NCBI RefSeq assembly: GCF_004123805.1
Contig: NZ_RWJX01000020.1
Coordinates: forward strand, 1-63,783
Direction: 5' to 3'
Length of the DNA stretch: 63,783 nt
From: Cellulomonas endophytica
Lineage (GTDB): Bacteria; Actinomycetota; Actinomycetes; Actinomycetales; Cellulomonadaceae
Made by a program: the position numbers and the translations under genes. Numbering within the stretch: the first letter of the stretch is position 1; every line of letters starts with the position of its first letter. The notes below the pieces were generated by a model that was given only the letters and a program-made list of their open reading frames with translations, was not told the origin of the DNA and did not search any database. This document shows, in pieces, positions 16,919 through 25,740 of the stretch.

Positions 16919-16936
16919 CTTCATCGAGGCTTCATC
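16919..16936. promoter_or_regulatory. Perfect direct repeat CTTCATC-N4-CTTCATC, probable response-regulator box
   Basis: Two identical heptamers at 11-bp spacing, about 85 bases before the membrane-protein start codon. It shares sequence and geometry with the box at 16022, so both are probably bound by the OmpR-type regulator encoded nearby. Confidence 0.65.
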
Positions 16937-17020
16937 GTCCTGCGCACCGGGACGCCCGGGGCGGGCCGACGGTGAGGGGGACGGCGGAGAGCCCGCCGCG
17001 CACCGTCCCCGGAGACCACC

Positions 17021-17704
17021 GTGACCACCACCCCGACGCCCGTCCCCGCCCCCCGCCCGACCCTCGACCCCCGGGCGCTCGCGGCCCCCGACGCGAGCCT
17101 GGGCAGGACGGCCACCGCGGCGCTCCTCGCCGGCGTGGTGGCCGTCGTGGCGGTGCTCCTGCCGGCGTGGCCCGCGGGGCCGGACATGGGGTCCACGCAC
17201 TACATGGGTCTCCTGGCGGCGAACCAGCCCTGGAACCTGCTCGTCTTCATGGCCGTGCCGGTCGTGCTCGCCGAGACCGTCGCGGTGACCGAGCTCGTCG
17301 TGCTGCTCGGCCGGCGCGTGCCCGCGGCCGTGCGCGCCCTCAACCGGTGGGCCGGGATCCTCGGCGGCGTCTGGTTCCTCGGGGTCACCGTGTACCTGCT
17401 GCGGCACGCCGTGGTGCCGCTGACCGTCGGCGGGGACTGGCGCGGGCCGGCGGACGTCGTCGCGGTGGGCGCCTACCTGCTCGGGGTCGTGCCGCTCGTC
17501 GGGCTGGCGCTGGTCGAGACGCGTGTCGTCGGGCCGGCCTGGGACGCGGACCGCCGCCGGGCCGTGCACGCCGGGCTCGTCGGGCTGTTCCTCGTGGTCG
17601 CCCACGTCGCGATGATCGCCGGGATGCTGGACCCGACGGTCCTCGGGTGGGCTCCGACGCACACCATGACCGACGGCGCCACGATGCCCGGCACCTCGCA
17701 CTGA
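17021..17704 (+). CDS. Integral membrane protein, DUF6803-like
   Basis: A 227-residue protein with about five transmembrane helices (near 30-50, 70-93, 112-133, 147-165 and 183-203). It carries Met/His-containing outer or terminal stretches (PDMGSTHYMG and HTMTDGATMPGTSH) reminiscent of copper handling. The GTG start has GGAGA five bases upstream. The direct-repeat box at 16919 lies in its promoter region. It resembles small permease-like proteins often annotated DUF6803; no reaction is known. It is probably co-regulated with the DUF305 lipoprotein. Confidence 0.65.
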   Translation: MTTTPTPVPAPRPTLDPRALAAPDASLGRTATAALLAGVVAVVAVLLPAWPAGPDMGSTHYMGLLAANQPWNLLVFMAVPVVLAETVAVTELVVLLGRRVPAAVRALNRWAGILGGVWFLGVTVYLLRHAVVPLTVGGDWRGPADVVAVGAYLLGVVPLVGLALVETRVVGPAWDADRRRAVHAGLVGLFLVVAHVAMIAGMLDPTVLGWAPTHTMTDGATMPGTSH

Positions 17705-17769
17705 CCTCCCCGGCGGCCCGGCCGTCGACCCCCGCGGCGGGGTCCCGTGCGGGTCGGGCGCGCGACGAC

Positions 17770-17802
17770 GGGCGGGACGGCCCCCCTGCGGACGTCCCGC
17801 CC
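17770..17802. terminator. Bidirectional terminator
   Basis: A 10-bp perfect stem (GGGCGGGACG and its complement) with a 13-base loop, in the 120-base gap between two convergent genes. Confidence 0.6.
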
Positions 17803-17824
17803 GTGGTCGCCCCCGCGTCGCCCC

Positions 17825-19435
17825 TCAGGCGCCCGGTGCCGTGACCGGGTGGTTGGCGACGAGGACCCCGCGCGGGTCGACGGCCGCACGGACCCGCCGG
17901 AGCCGCTCCCAGTCCTGCGGGCGGTACCCCGACGCGGTGTCCGTGCGGCCCTCCGCGAAGTTCAGGTACTGCCGGCCGGTGGCCCACGGCGCCATCCCGG
18001 CGACGAGCGCCGTCGCCGCGGCGTGGTTGATCGCGGCGAGCTCGGGGGTAGAGGCCATGCCGCCGGCGAACAGGACGGCCTCGCCCTCGAGGCAGGGCAT
18101 CGCGCCGCCGTCCTCCGCCGGCCGGGACAGGGCACCGCCCAGCTGGCGCAGCTCCACCATGGCGAGCGGGGTGCCGCTGCCGGGGCCGGCGACGCGCAGG
18201 AGCGTCGCGACCCCCTCGTCGTCGAGCGGGCCGAGGACCGCGGTCGCGGACACCGCCGCCGACGGCTCCTCCGGGTCCATGTGCAGCCGGACGAGCGCCG
18301 CCGCCGGGACGCGGCCGAACGTGTCGATCTCCGGGGCGAGCGCGCGCAGGTCCGCGACCACCGCCGCGGCCGCGGCGTCGTCGTCCCCGAGGACGGCCCC
18401 GTCGACGACGACGAGGTGCCGGCCGCGCAGGAACGGCGGGACCGCCTCGACCGGCGGCACCTGCAGCAGCCGGAAGGACGTGGTGACGGCGTCGGGGGCC
18501 GTGGCGGCCCAGCGCAGCCACGCGGGCAGCACCTCCGGCGCGCGGGCGGCGTCCCAGACGAGCATCCCGGCGAAGGCGGTGGCGACGGGGTAGGCCCGGA
18601 GCTCGAGCTCGACGACGACGCCGAAGGAGCCGCCGCCGCCGCGCAGCGCCCAGAACAGGTCGGCGTGGTGGTCGGCGTCGACGCGCAGGACGTCGCCGTC
18701 GGCGGTGACGACCGTCGCGCCCGTGACGCTGTTCGTCGCCAGGCCCAGGGCGCGGGCGAACCAGCCCATCCCGCCGCCGAGGGTGTAGCCCACGACGCCC
18801 ACGTCCGGCGACGAGCCGTGCAGGACCGCCAGGCCGTGCGCGGCGGCGGCCTCGACGACGGGCGCCCAGAGCACGCCGGCGCCGACGCGGACGCGCTGCG
18901 CGCCGGGGTCGACGTGCACGTGGTCGAGCGCGCCGGTGCGCAGGAGGACGACGTCGTCGAGCACGCCGAGCGGGCCGGCGTTGTGGCCCGTGCCCTGCGC
19001 GGCGACCCGCAGCCCGGCCCGGCGGGCGGCGCGGACGACCTCGACGACCTCGTCGACGGTGGCCGGGTAGGCCACGGCCGCGGGGTGCTGGGCGACGGCG
19101 AGGTTCCACGCCTGGGCGGCGGCCGCGTACCCGGGGTCGCCGGGCAGGTGGACGGCCCCGCCGCACAGCCCGCGCAGGCCGAGCGCGCGGTAGCCGGACG
19201 GGTGGGTCGGGCGGTCGTCGACGGCGGGCACGGCGGACAGCGCGGCCTCGACCTCGTCGACGAGGGCGGGGTCGTCCTCGCCGATCTCGACGAGCGCGTC
19301 GGCGGCGAGGTCCGTGACGGGGGTCGCGGTGACGGCGGCCGCCACCCCCGGGAGCGCGGCGGCGTCGGCGGGGCCCGCGGTCGTGGGGCGCGGCTCGTCG
19401 GCCTCGGTCGTGGCCGGGACGGTGGTGCTGCTCAT
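17825..19435 (-). CDS. FAD-linked oxidoreductase, berberine-bridge (BBE) type
   Basis: A 536-residue flavoprotein. An N-terminal extension of about 95 residues with no recognisable domain precedes the FAD_binding_4 domain (about 118-255). His151 in GTGHNAG is the expected 8-alpha FAD attachment site. The second attachment Cys of bicovalent members is absent, where GYTLGGGMGW is found. The C-terminal BBE motif QYLNFAEG precedes the end. Such enzymes oxidise sugars, alcohols or secondary metabolites. It is divergent from a SARP/AAA regulator with direct repeats between them, which suggests specific control. Confidence 0.85.
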   Translation of the reverse strand: MSSTTVPATTEADEPRPTTAGPADAAALPGVAAAVTATPVTDLAADALVEIGEDDPALVDEVEAALSAVPAVDDRPTHPSGYRALGLRGLCGGAVHLPGDPGYAAAAQAWNLAVAQHPAAVAYPATVDEVVEVVRAARRAGLRVAAQGTGHNAGPLGVLDDVVLLRTGALDHVHVDPGAQRVRVGAGVLWAPVVEAAAAHGLAVLHGSSPDVGVVGYTLGGGMGWFARALGLATNSVTGATVVTADGDVLRVDADHHADLFWALRGGGGSFGVVVELELRAYPVATAFAGMLVWDAARAPEVLPAWLRWAATAPDAVTTSFRLLQVPPVEAVPPFLRGRHLVVVDGAVLGDDDAAAAAVVADLRALAPEIDTFGRVPAAALVRLHMDPEEPSAAVSATAVLGPLDDEGVATLLRVAGPGSGTPLAMVELRQLGGALSRPAEDGGAMPCLEGEAVLFAGGMASTPELAAINHAAATALVAGMAPWATGRQYLNFAEGRTDTASGYRPQDWERLRRVRAAVDPRGVLVANHPVTAPGA

Positions 19436-19537
19436 CGGTGCTGCTCCTCGTGGGGTGGTCGGTGCGCGGTCGTCGTCGACCGCGTCCTCCGGGGTCCGGT
19501 GGCGACCGGGCTGGTCGGTGGGAGCACCGTGGCGGGA

Positions 19538-19604
19538 GCCGCTGACCGTGCGCCTACCACCGGCCCGGGGGTCCGACCCGCGGGCCGCTGACCGTCCGCT
19601 TACC
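19538..19604. promoter_or_regulatory. Two 21-bp direct repeats in the flavoprotein/SARP divergent region
   Basis: Copies at 19538-19558 and 19584-19604 both begin GCCGCTGACCGT and end TACC, differing at two positions, 46 bp start to start (about four helical turns). SARP proteins bind direct repeats near -35 elements, so this is a plausible binding site for the adjacent regulator. Confidence 0.5.
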
Positions 19605-19646
19605 GCCCCCTTGCCGTGGGCCCTTCCGCGTGTCGGCGGGCGGGTC

Positions 19647-19652
19647 TAGCCT
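19647..19652 (+). promoter_or_regulatory. -10 element TAGCCT of a probably leaderless promoter
   Basis: Six bases before the GTG of the SARP gene, with no Shine-Dalgarno sequence; fits the leaderless pattern seen elsewhere in the window. Confidence 0.45.
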
Positions 19653-19658
19653 CCGCGG

Positions 19659-22600
19659 GTGGGCGCGGTCGGCTGCACCGTCCTCGGCCGGGTCGGCGTC
19701 ACGGTCGGGGGCGTCGACGTGCCCGTCGCGGGCCGCCGGGAGCGGGCCGTGCTGGCCGTGCTCCTCGCCGCGCACGGGGCCGTGGTGCCGGCGGACCGGC
19801 TCGTCGACGCGCTGTGGGGCGGCGCCGCGGGGCCGGGGGCGCTCGGGTCGCTGCAGGTCGCCGTCTCGCACCTGCGCCGCGCGCTCGAGCCCGGGCGGGC
19901 CGCCGGGGAGCCGCCGCGGGTGCTCGTCAGCCGCGCCACGGGCTACGCGCTGCCGCTGACCCCCGACGCCGTGGACGCGGAGCGCTTCGTCGCCGCGGCG
20001 CTCCGCGCGCAGGAGGTGCTGACGGACGACCCGGCGGCCGCCCTCGCCACGACCCTGGAGGCGCGGGCGCTGTGGCAGGGGGACCCCTACGCCGGCGCCC
20101 CCGACGTCGACCCCGTCACGGCCGAGGTCGCCCGGCTGCGGGAGGTGCGCACGGCCTGCGACGAGACGCACGTGGAGGCCCTCCTCGCGCTCGGGCGGAC
20201 GGCGGAGGCGCTCGGGCTGCTCGAGGGGGTCGTCGTCGCGCACCCCTTGCGCGAGCGGCCCGCCCGGCTGCAGGCGGTGGCCCTCTACCGGGCCGGGCGG
20301 CAGGGCGACGCCCTCGCGGCCCTGCGACGGCTGCGGCGGGCGCTCGACGAGGAGCTCGGCGTCGACCTCTCGCCGGAGACGCAGGGGCTGGAGACCGCGC
20401 TGCTGCGCCACCAGCCGCCGCCGACGGCCGGGTCCGTCGGCGGCGGGCCGAGGGCCGCCGACCCGGCCCCCGCCGCCGTGTTCCCACCGCCCACCGCGCC
20501 CGCGCTCCCCGCGCCGGTCGCGCCGGTCCCGCCGACCGAGCCGGGCGGGCACCCGGCCCGGCGGGCGGGGGACCGGCCCTCGGCCGCCGGCACCTCCGGT
20601 GCCGTGCCCTTCGTCGGGCGGGACGTGGAGCTCGGCCGGCTCCGGGGCGCGGCGGCCGCGGCCCTGGCCGGGACCGCGACCTTCGTGCTCGTCGAGGGCG
20701 ACCCCGGCATCGGCAAGACGCGCCTGCTCGAGGAGCTGGCCCGCACGTGCGCGCCGGTGGCGGCCGTCGCGTGGGGGCGGTGCTCCGAGCCCGGGACCGC
20801 CCCCGACTACTGGCCGTGGCTGGAGGTGCTGCGCGCGGTCGTGGCCGCCGGGCTCGTGCCGGACCCGCCGCCCGCGCTCGCCCCGCTGCTCGGCGGCCCC
20901 GCGGCCCCCGGCGACCCGGGCGTGGCCGCACCGCGGGAGGACCGGCGCTTCGGCGTGCTCCAGGCCGCCGTCGACGTGCTGCGCGACGCCGCCCGCGGCC
21001 GGCCGGTCGTGCTGCTCCTGGAGGACCTGCACTGGGCCGACCCGGCCTCGGCCGAGCTGCTCGAGCACCTCGCGGTGCGGCTGCACGACGCCCCCGTGCT
21101 CGTCGTCGCCACCCTGCGCGAGCTCGAGCTGGGCCGGGACGACGCCGTCGTGCGCGCGGTCGGGGCGGTCGTGCGGCGCTCCGGGCTGCGGCTGCACCTG
21201 GCGGGGATGACCGCGACCGCCACCGCGACCCTCGCGGACGCCGCCGCGGGCGACGCCGTGCCGCCCGCGGTCGCGGCCGCCGTGCACCGGCGCGCGGAGG
21301 GCAACCCGTTCTTCGTCGCCGAGCTCACCCGGCTGCTCGCGGGGACCGGCCGGCTCGACGACCCCGCCGCCGTCGACCGCGCGGAGGTGCCCGCCGGGGT
21401 GCGGGACGTGGTGCGCTCGCGGCTGTCCGTGCTGCCGGAGGAGACCCGGCGGCTGCTCGAGGTGGCCGCCGTCGCCGGGCGCGAGGTCGACCTCGCCCTG
21501 CTCGTGCGGGCGGCGGGGGTCGACCTCGACACCTGCCTCGACCGGCTGGAGCCGGCGGTGGCGGCCCGGGTGCTCGTGCCCGTGGTGGAGAGCCCCGGCC
21601 GGCACCGGTTCGCGCACGCCCTCGTGCGGGAGGCCGCGCTGGCCGACCTGCCGTCCGTGCGGGCGGCGCGCTGGCACGTGCGGGTCGCCGACGCGCTGCG
21701 CGCCACCGTCGGGTGGGAGGACGCGGCCCAGGTCGTCGCCGACCACCTCTGGCAGGCGGCCCCCCTCGTCGGCGCGGCGCGGGCGGCGCAGGCGCTGGAG
21801 GAGGCGGCGGAGGTCGCGCTGCGGCGCACGGCCTACGAGGCGGCGCAGTCCCAGCTCGAGCGGGCCCTGGCGCTGCGCCGGACGGCCGAGGCCGGCCCCG
21901 AGGGCGACGAGGCGGAGCTGGGCACCCTCGTCCGGCTGCTCCACCTGCGCACGGCCCGCTTCGGGTTCGGCGCGGCCTCGGCGGGGGACGTGCTGCCGCG
22001 CGCGAAGGACCTCGCCCGCCGGTCGGGGAGGCCCGACCTGTACCTGTCCCTCCTGCACGTGCACTGGGGCGCGCTGTGCACCGCCGGCCGCGTCCGCGAG
22101 GCGGCGCCGGTGGCGGCGGAGATGCGCGCGGTGGGCGACGGCTCCGGCGACCCGGTGCTGCGCGTCTGCGGCACCAGCGCGGGCGCGGTGCAGGCCTGGC
22201 ACGAGGGGCGCGTCACGGAGGCCGGGGCGGCGTCCGTGCGGGTGGAGGCGCTGCTCGACGCCCTCGCGCCGGGCGAGGAGGACCGCGTGGCGGACCAGGG
22301 CGGCGGGCTCGTGGCGCCGTTCGCCGTCTACCTGCTCGAGCTCGCGGGCCTCGTGCGGGACGGCGACGAGCGGTTCGAGCGGCTCGCCGGCCGCGTGCGC
22401 GACCGGTACGAGATGCTCGTCCTGGCGAACTTCGGCGCCTTCGCGGGGGCCTGCGCCGACGACCCCGACCGCGCGACGGCCTGGGCGCGCCGCGGCCTGG
22501 ACGCCGACAGCCGCGGCCTGTTCGAGTTCTTCTCCTCCGGGTGCGCGGCCTACGAGGGGTGGGGACGGGCGCGGCGGGGCGACGTCGCCGGCGGCCTCGC

Positions 22601-23057
22601 GCAGCTCGAGGACGGCCTGCGCCGCTACCGCGCGTCCGGCGCGGTGACGTGCTGGGGCGTCTTCGTCGGGCTGCACGTCGACGCCCTCCTCCTCGCCGGG
22701 CGGACGGCGGACGCCGCCCGGGTGCTCGACGAGGGCGCGGCACGGGTCGCCGCGACGGGCGAGCGCTTCGCGCTGCCGTACCTCGACCTCGCCCGGGCCC
22801 GGGTGGCGGCCGCGACGGGCGCCGGCGCGGCGGCGGTGAGGGCCCACCTGGCCCGGGCCACCGCGACGGCCCGGCGCACCGGGCTGGTGCCCGTGCCCGC
22901 GACCGCCGCCGCGCTCGAGGAGCGCCTCCTGGCCGGGGGTGACCTGGCCGGCGGTGACCTGGCCGGCGGTGACCTGGCGAGCATCGACCCGGCTGGGATC
23001 GACCCGGCCGGGAGCGGTCAGCGGGACGCGCCGGCGGCCCGCGCGAGCGTCCGGTAG
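19659..23057 (+). CDS. SARP/AfsR-type regulator with AAA ATPase and TPR-like C-terminus
   Basis: A 1132-residue regulator. A winged-helix DNA-binding domain (about 1-95) is followed by a bacterial transcriptional activation domain (about 100-248; ALWQGDPYAG, then DEELGVDLSP), a Pro/Ala-rich linker, and an NTPase domain. That domain has Walker A GDPGIGKT near 347-354 and Walker B VLLLEDLHWAD near 450. The remainder is alpha-helical, TPR-like. The extreme C-terminus holds three AGGDL pentapeptides and two degenerate ones. It is divergent from the BBE flavoprotein, its most likely target. The 3' end overlaps the convergent PPOX gene by 40 bases. The inducing ligand is unknown. Confidence 0.88.
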   Translation: MGAVGCTVLGRVGVTVGGVDVPVAGRRERAVLAVLLAAHGAVVPADRLVDALWGGAAGPGALGSLQVAVSHLRRALEPGRAAGEPPRVLVSRATGYALPLTPDAVDAERFVAAALRAQEVLTDDPAAALATTLEARALWQGDPYAGAPDVDPVTAEVARLREVRTACDETHVEALLALGRTAEALGLLEGVVVAHPLRERPARLQAVALYRAGRQGDALAALRRLRRALDEELGVDLSPETQGLETALLRHQPPPTAGSVGGGPRAADPAPAAVFPPPTAPALPAPVAPVPPTEPGGHPARRAGDRPSAAGTSGAVPFVGRDVELGRLRGAAAAALAGTATFVLVEGDPGIGKTRLLEELARTCAPVAAVAWGRCSEPGTAPDYWPWLEVLRAVVAAGLVPDPPPALAPLLGGPAAPGDPGVAAPREDRRFGVLQAAVDVLRDAARGRPVVLLLEDLHWADPASAELLEHLAVRLHDAPVLVVATLRELELGRDDAVVRAVGAVVRRSGLRLHLAGMTATATATLADAAAGDAVPPAVAAAVHRRAEGNPFFVAELTRLLAGTGRLDDPAAVDRAEVPAGVRDVVRSRLSVLPEETRRLLEVAAVAGREVDLALLVRAAGVDLDTCLDRLEPAVAARVLVPVVESPGRHRFAHALVREAALADLPSVRAARWHVRVADALRATVGWEDAAQVVADHLWQAAPLVGAARAAQALEEAAEVALRRTAYEAAQSQLERALALRRTAEAGPEGDEAELGTLVRLLHLRTARFGFGAASAGDVLPRAKDLARRSGRPDLYLSLLHVHWGALCTAGRVREAAPVAAEMRAVGDGSGDPVLRVCGTSAGAVQAWHEGRVTEAGAASVRVEALLDALAPGEEDRVADQGGGLVAPFAVYLLELAGLVRDGDERFERLAGRVRDRYEMLVLANFGAFAGACADDPDRATAWARRGLDADSRGLFEFFSSGCAAYEGWGRARRGDVAGGLAQLEDGLRRYRASGAVTCWGVFVGLHVDALLLAGRTADAARVLDEGAARVAATGERFALPYLDLARARVAAATGAGAAAVRAHLARATATARRTGLVPVPATAAALEERLLAGGDLAGGDLAGGDLASIDPAGIDPAGSGQRDAPAARASVR

Positions 23058-24151
23058 GCCGCGACGGGCACGGCGGGACGGGCCCAGCCGCGGCGGTCGA
23101 GGTAGCGCCCGGCGGCGCGGCGGGCCCCCAGCAGCGTGCGCGCCGCGGCGACCGGGCTCTCGCCGCCGAACCCGCCGAGCGACCGCTCCGGGGTGAAGGC
23201 CCAGCCGTCGGCGTCCGGCACGAGGCGTCCGGCGGCGCCGGCGGTCCGCTGGGCGTCGAGCCGGTCGTCGTGGGTGTGCACCAGCACGCTCGCGGGCCCG
23301 GCGACGAGGGGCTCGCCCGGGGCCGCGAGCACCCGCAGCACGTCCCCGCCCTCGCCGGCGGTGCCGGCCGCGGTGCGGGGCGCGGTGCCGGGCGCGGTGC
23401 CGGGCGCGGTGCCGGGCGCGGTGCCGGCCAGCCGCACCCGCGCCTGCCGCGGCACCGCGTCGTCGCCGACCCACGAGAGCACGGCCGAGGGCAGGTCCGC
23501 GGCCACGCGTCGGAACCGCGCGAGCGGGTCCCCGCCGCGCGCCGGGGCGGTGACGCCGGGGGCGGGGTCGGGGGAGAGGTCGGGGACGGCGTCGGCGGGG
23601 CGCAGGAGCACCTCGTCGGGGACGACGGTGAGCACCAGCCGGAACCAGTACCAGTCCATCACCCGTGGCAGGAGCGGTCCCTGCAGGTACGACGCGCCGG
23701 AGGGCTGCAGGCGGTAGATCCGCTCCCAGTAGGGCTCGAGGCCGGCGGGGTCGACGCGGAGCACGTCCGGGCAGGTCGCCCGCCCGCGGACGAGCACGTG
23801 CGGCAGGGCGGGGCCGCCCGTGCCCGTCGGCTCGGAGAACAGCAGGCTCACCCGCGGGTCCCGGCGGACGTTGAGGGCCTTGACGGGGAACGCGACCGAG
23901 GTCGTGAGGGTGAGCGTGCCCGCCGCCTCGTCGAGCAGCGTCACCACCGGCCAGGCCACCGGGACGCCCGAGCGGCCGACGGTGGCCAGCTCCGTCGTGG
24001 CGTAGGTGCGCACCGCGTCGGCCGCGACGGGGGAGAGGCGCCCGTCGACGAGGCCGTCGGGACGCCAGCCCCCGGGCAGCGGCCCCTGCTCGGGGGCGGG
24101 TGCGTCCCCGGGGCGGCGGACGTCGGGGGCGGCGGGGCGGGGTGCGGTCAT
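23018..24151 (-). CDS. Pyridoxamine 5'-phosphate oxidase-family (split-barrel) flavin-binding protein
   Basis: A 377-residue protein. A split-barrel FMN/F420-binding domain spans about 45-190 (YATTELATVGRSGVPVAWPV, then FPVKALNVRRDPRVSLLFS). After a linker there is a second region (about 225-330) with barrel-like signs, interrupted by four TAPG-type repeats encoded by a 12-bp tandem repeat at about 23379-23428. The C-terminal 45 residues are basic and helical. No specific substrate can be named; members act as F420/FMN reductases or haem-binding proteins. It overlaps the convergent SARP gene by 40 bases, so the two transcripts could interfere. Confidence 0.7.
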   Translation of the reverse strand: MTAPRPAAPDVRRPGDAPAPEQGPLPGGWRPDGLVDGRLSPVAADAVRTYATTELATVGRSGVPVAWPVVTLLDEAAGTLTLTTSVAFPVKALNVRRDPRVSLLFSEPTGTGGPALPHVLVRGRATCPDVLRVDPAGLEPYWERIYRLQPSGASYLQGPLLPRVMDWYWFRLVLTVVPDEVLLRPADAVPDLSPDPAPGVTAPARGGDPLARFRRVAADLPSAVLSWVGDDAVPRQARVRLAGTAPGTAPGTAPGTAPRTAAGTAGEGGDVLRVLAAPGEPLVAGPASVLVHTHDDRLDAQRTAGAAGRLVPDADGWAFTPERSLGGFGGESPVAAARTLLGARRAAGRYLDRRGWARPAVPVAAYRTLARAAGASR

Positions 24152-24255
24152 CGCGGGACCTCTCGGGCGGGGACCGCGGCGCGGTCCGGCAGCAGGGCGC
24201 CCCGAGGCTCGCGGCTCCCGCTTGCCGCCGGCTGACGGCCCGCTTCCGGCCGGCG

Positions 24256-25422
24256 TCAGCCGCGCTCGTGCAGGCCCTTCGCCAGCCGCTCGACCGCGTC
24301 GACGAGCGTCGCGCGCCCCGCGGCGAAGTTCAGCCGCACGTGCCCGGCGCCGCCCGTGCCGAACGGGACGCCGCTCGTGAGCGCGACACCCGTCCGTCCC
24401 CGGAGGGCGTCCGCGGGGTCCTCGTCGTCGGGCAGGTCGTAGGCGCGCAGGTCGAGCCAGGCCAGGTAGGTGCCCTCCGGCGCCCGGTACCCGGCGGCCG
24501 GCAGGTGGGCGGCCAGCAGCTCGCCGACCAGGGTGCGGCGGGCGTCGAGCGCGACGAGCAGCTCGTCGAGCCAGCCACCGCCCTCCCGCAGCGCGGCGGT
24601 GTGCGCGAGGACGCCGAGGTGGCTCGCCCCCGCGGCGACGACCTCGGGGAAGGTCGCGAGCGTGCCGGCGGTCTCCGGGCCCCCGACCAGCACCGCCGCC
24701 TTGAGGCCGGCGAGGTTCCACCCCTTCGACGCGGACAGGAGCGCGAAGGCGCTCCCCGTCCCCGGCACGGACAGGTACGGCGTGAACGTCGCGCCGGGCA
24801 GGACCAGGGGCGCGTGGATCTCGTCGGAGACGACCCGGACGCCGTACCGCGCGGCGAGCGCGGCCAGGGCGGTCAGCTCCTCGGGGGTCGGGACGGTGCC
24901 CGTCGGGTTGTGCGGGTTGCAGAGCAGGTACGCCGCCGGGCGGGACTCCGCGGCGGTCGCGGCGAACACCGCCTCGAGGCGCCGCAGGTCCAGGCGGCCG
25001 TCCTCCCCGAGCGGGGCCTCGACGACCCGCCGCCCGGTGTGCGCCACGACGGCGTGGAACGGCGGGTACACCGGGCTCGAGACGACCACCGGCGAGCCCG
25101 GCTCCGTCACGGCCGCGAGCACCTCGGTGATGCCCGTCATCACGTCGGCGACGAGGAGGGTGCGCGACGGCTCGAGGCCGTCCCACCCCCACCGCTGCGC
25201 GGCGAACGCGGCGAGCGCGTCCGCGTACCCCTCTCCCGCGGGGTACCCCGTGTCCCCCCGGTCGAGCGCCTCGACGAGCGCCCGGTGGACCGGCCCGGCC
25301 AGCGGCACGTCCATCTCGGCGACCCAGAGCGGCAGCACGTCGTCGCCGAAGCGACGCCACTTCTCGCTCGTGCGGCGGCGCAGCTCGGGCAGGGTCAGCT
25401 GGTCGAGGAGGTCCGTGCTCAC
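24256..25422 (-). CDS. PLP-dependent C-S lyase/aminotransferase, MalY/PatB type
   Basis: A 388-residue fold-type I PLP enzyme. The Schiff-base lysine is Lys233 in LSASKGWNLAG, the pyridine-N-binding Asp200 is in VVSDEIHAPLV, and NPHNPTG precedes it. The N-terminal signature PLWVAEMDVP is typical of MalY/PatB cystathionine beta-lyases rather than general aminotransferases. The likely reaction is beta-elimination of cystathionine or other cysteine conjugates to homocysteine/thiol, pyruvate and ammonia. GTG start. An array of 11-bp repeats occupies its upstream region. Confidence 0.85.
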   Translation of the reverse strand: MSTDLLDQLTLPELRRRTSEKWRRFGDDVLPLWVAEMDVPLAGPVHRALVEALDRGDTGYPAGEGYADALAAFAAQRWGWDGLEPSRTLLVADVMTGITEVLAAVTEPGSPVVVSSPVYPPFHAVVAHTGRRVVEAPLGEDGRLDLRRLEAVFAATAAESRPAAYLLCNPHNPTGTVPTPEELTALAALAARYGVRVVSDEIHAPLVLPGATFTPYLSVPGTGSAFALLSASKGWNLAGLKAAVLVGGPETAGTLATFPEVVAAGASHLGVLAHTAALREGGGWLDELLVALDARRTLVGELLAAHLPAAGYRAPEGTYLAWLDLRAYDLPDDEDPADALRGRTGVALTSGVPFGTGGAGHVRLNFAAGRATLVDAVERLAKGLHERG

Positions 25423-25440
25423 CCGGTCGATGGTCCCACC

Positions 25441-25506
25441 GACATCCGACGACGTCCCGGCGACGTCCCGGCGACGTCCCGGCGACGTCCCGACGACGTC
25501 CCGACG
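25441..25506. repeat. 11-bp tandem array containing GACGTCCC (five perfect copies)
   Basis: GACGTCCC recurs exactly every 11 bp at 25451, 25462, 25473, 25484 and 25495, with a degenerate copy just before (25441) and a partial one after. Each contains the palindrome GACGTC on the same helical face. It lies within the 318-base divergent region between the MalY-type gene and the FtsH-like gene. The rest of that region (25507-25740) shows no further clear structure apart from the ribosome-binding site of the protease. Confidence 0.7.
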
Positions 25507-25740
25507 AGGTGCGGCGGTGCCGCCCCCGCCTGCCGGCCGCCGGGCGCGGCGCCGTCGGTCACAGCCGCCGGTCGAAGACGTGACCGCGTCACCCGCCTGC
25601 TGCACGGGGGCGCACCCGGCCGGATGATCCTGTCCGTCCGGTCTTGCCCGGTCTGCGTCCCGGGGTCGAGCATCGGCCCGACCGGCCGTCGCACCCCGTC
25701 CCGCGCGGGGGCCGCCGGCCGACGACGAGAGGACGCGCCC

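Noticed and set aside
25441..25506. CRISPR-like array
   Set aside because: Units are only 11 bp with no spacers and no cas genes nearby.
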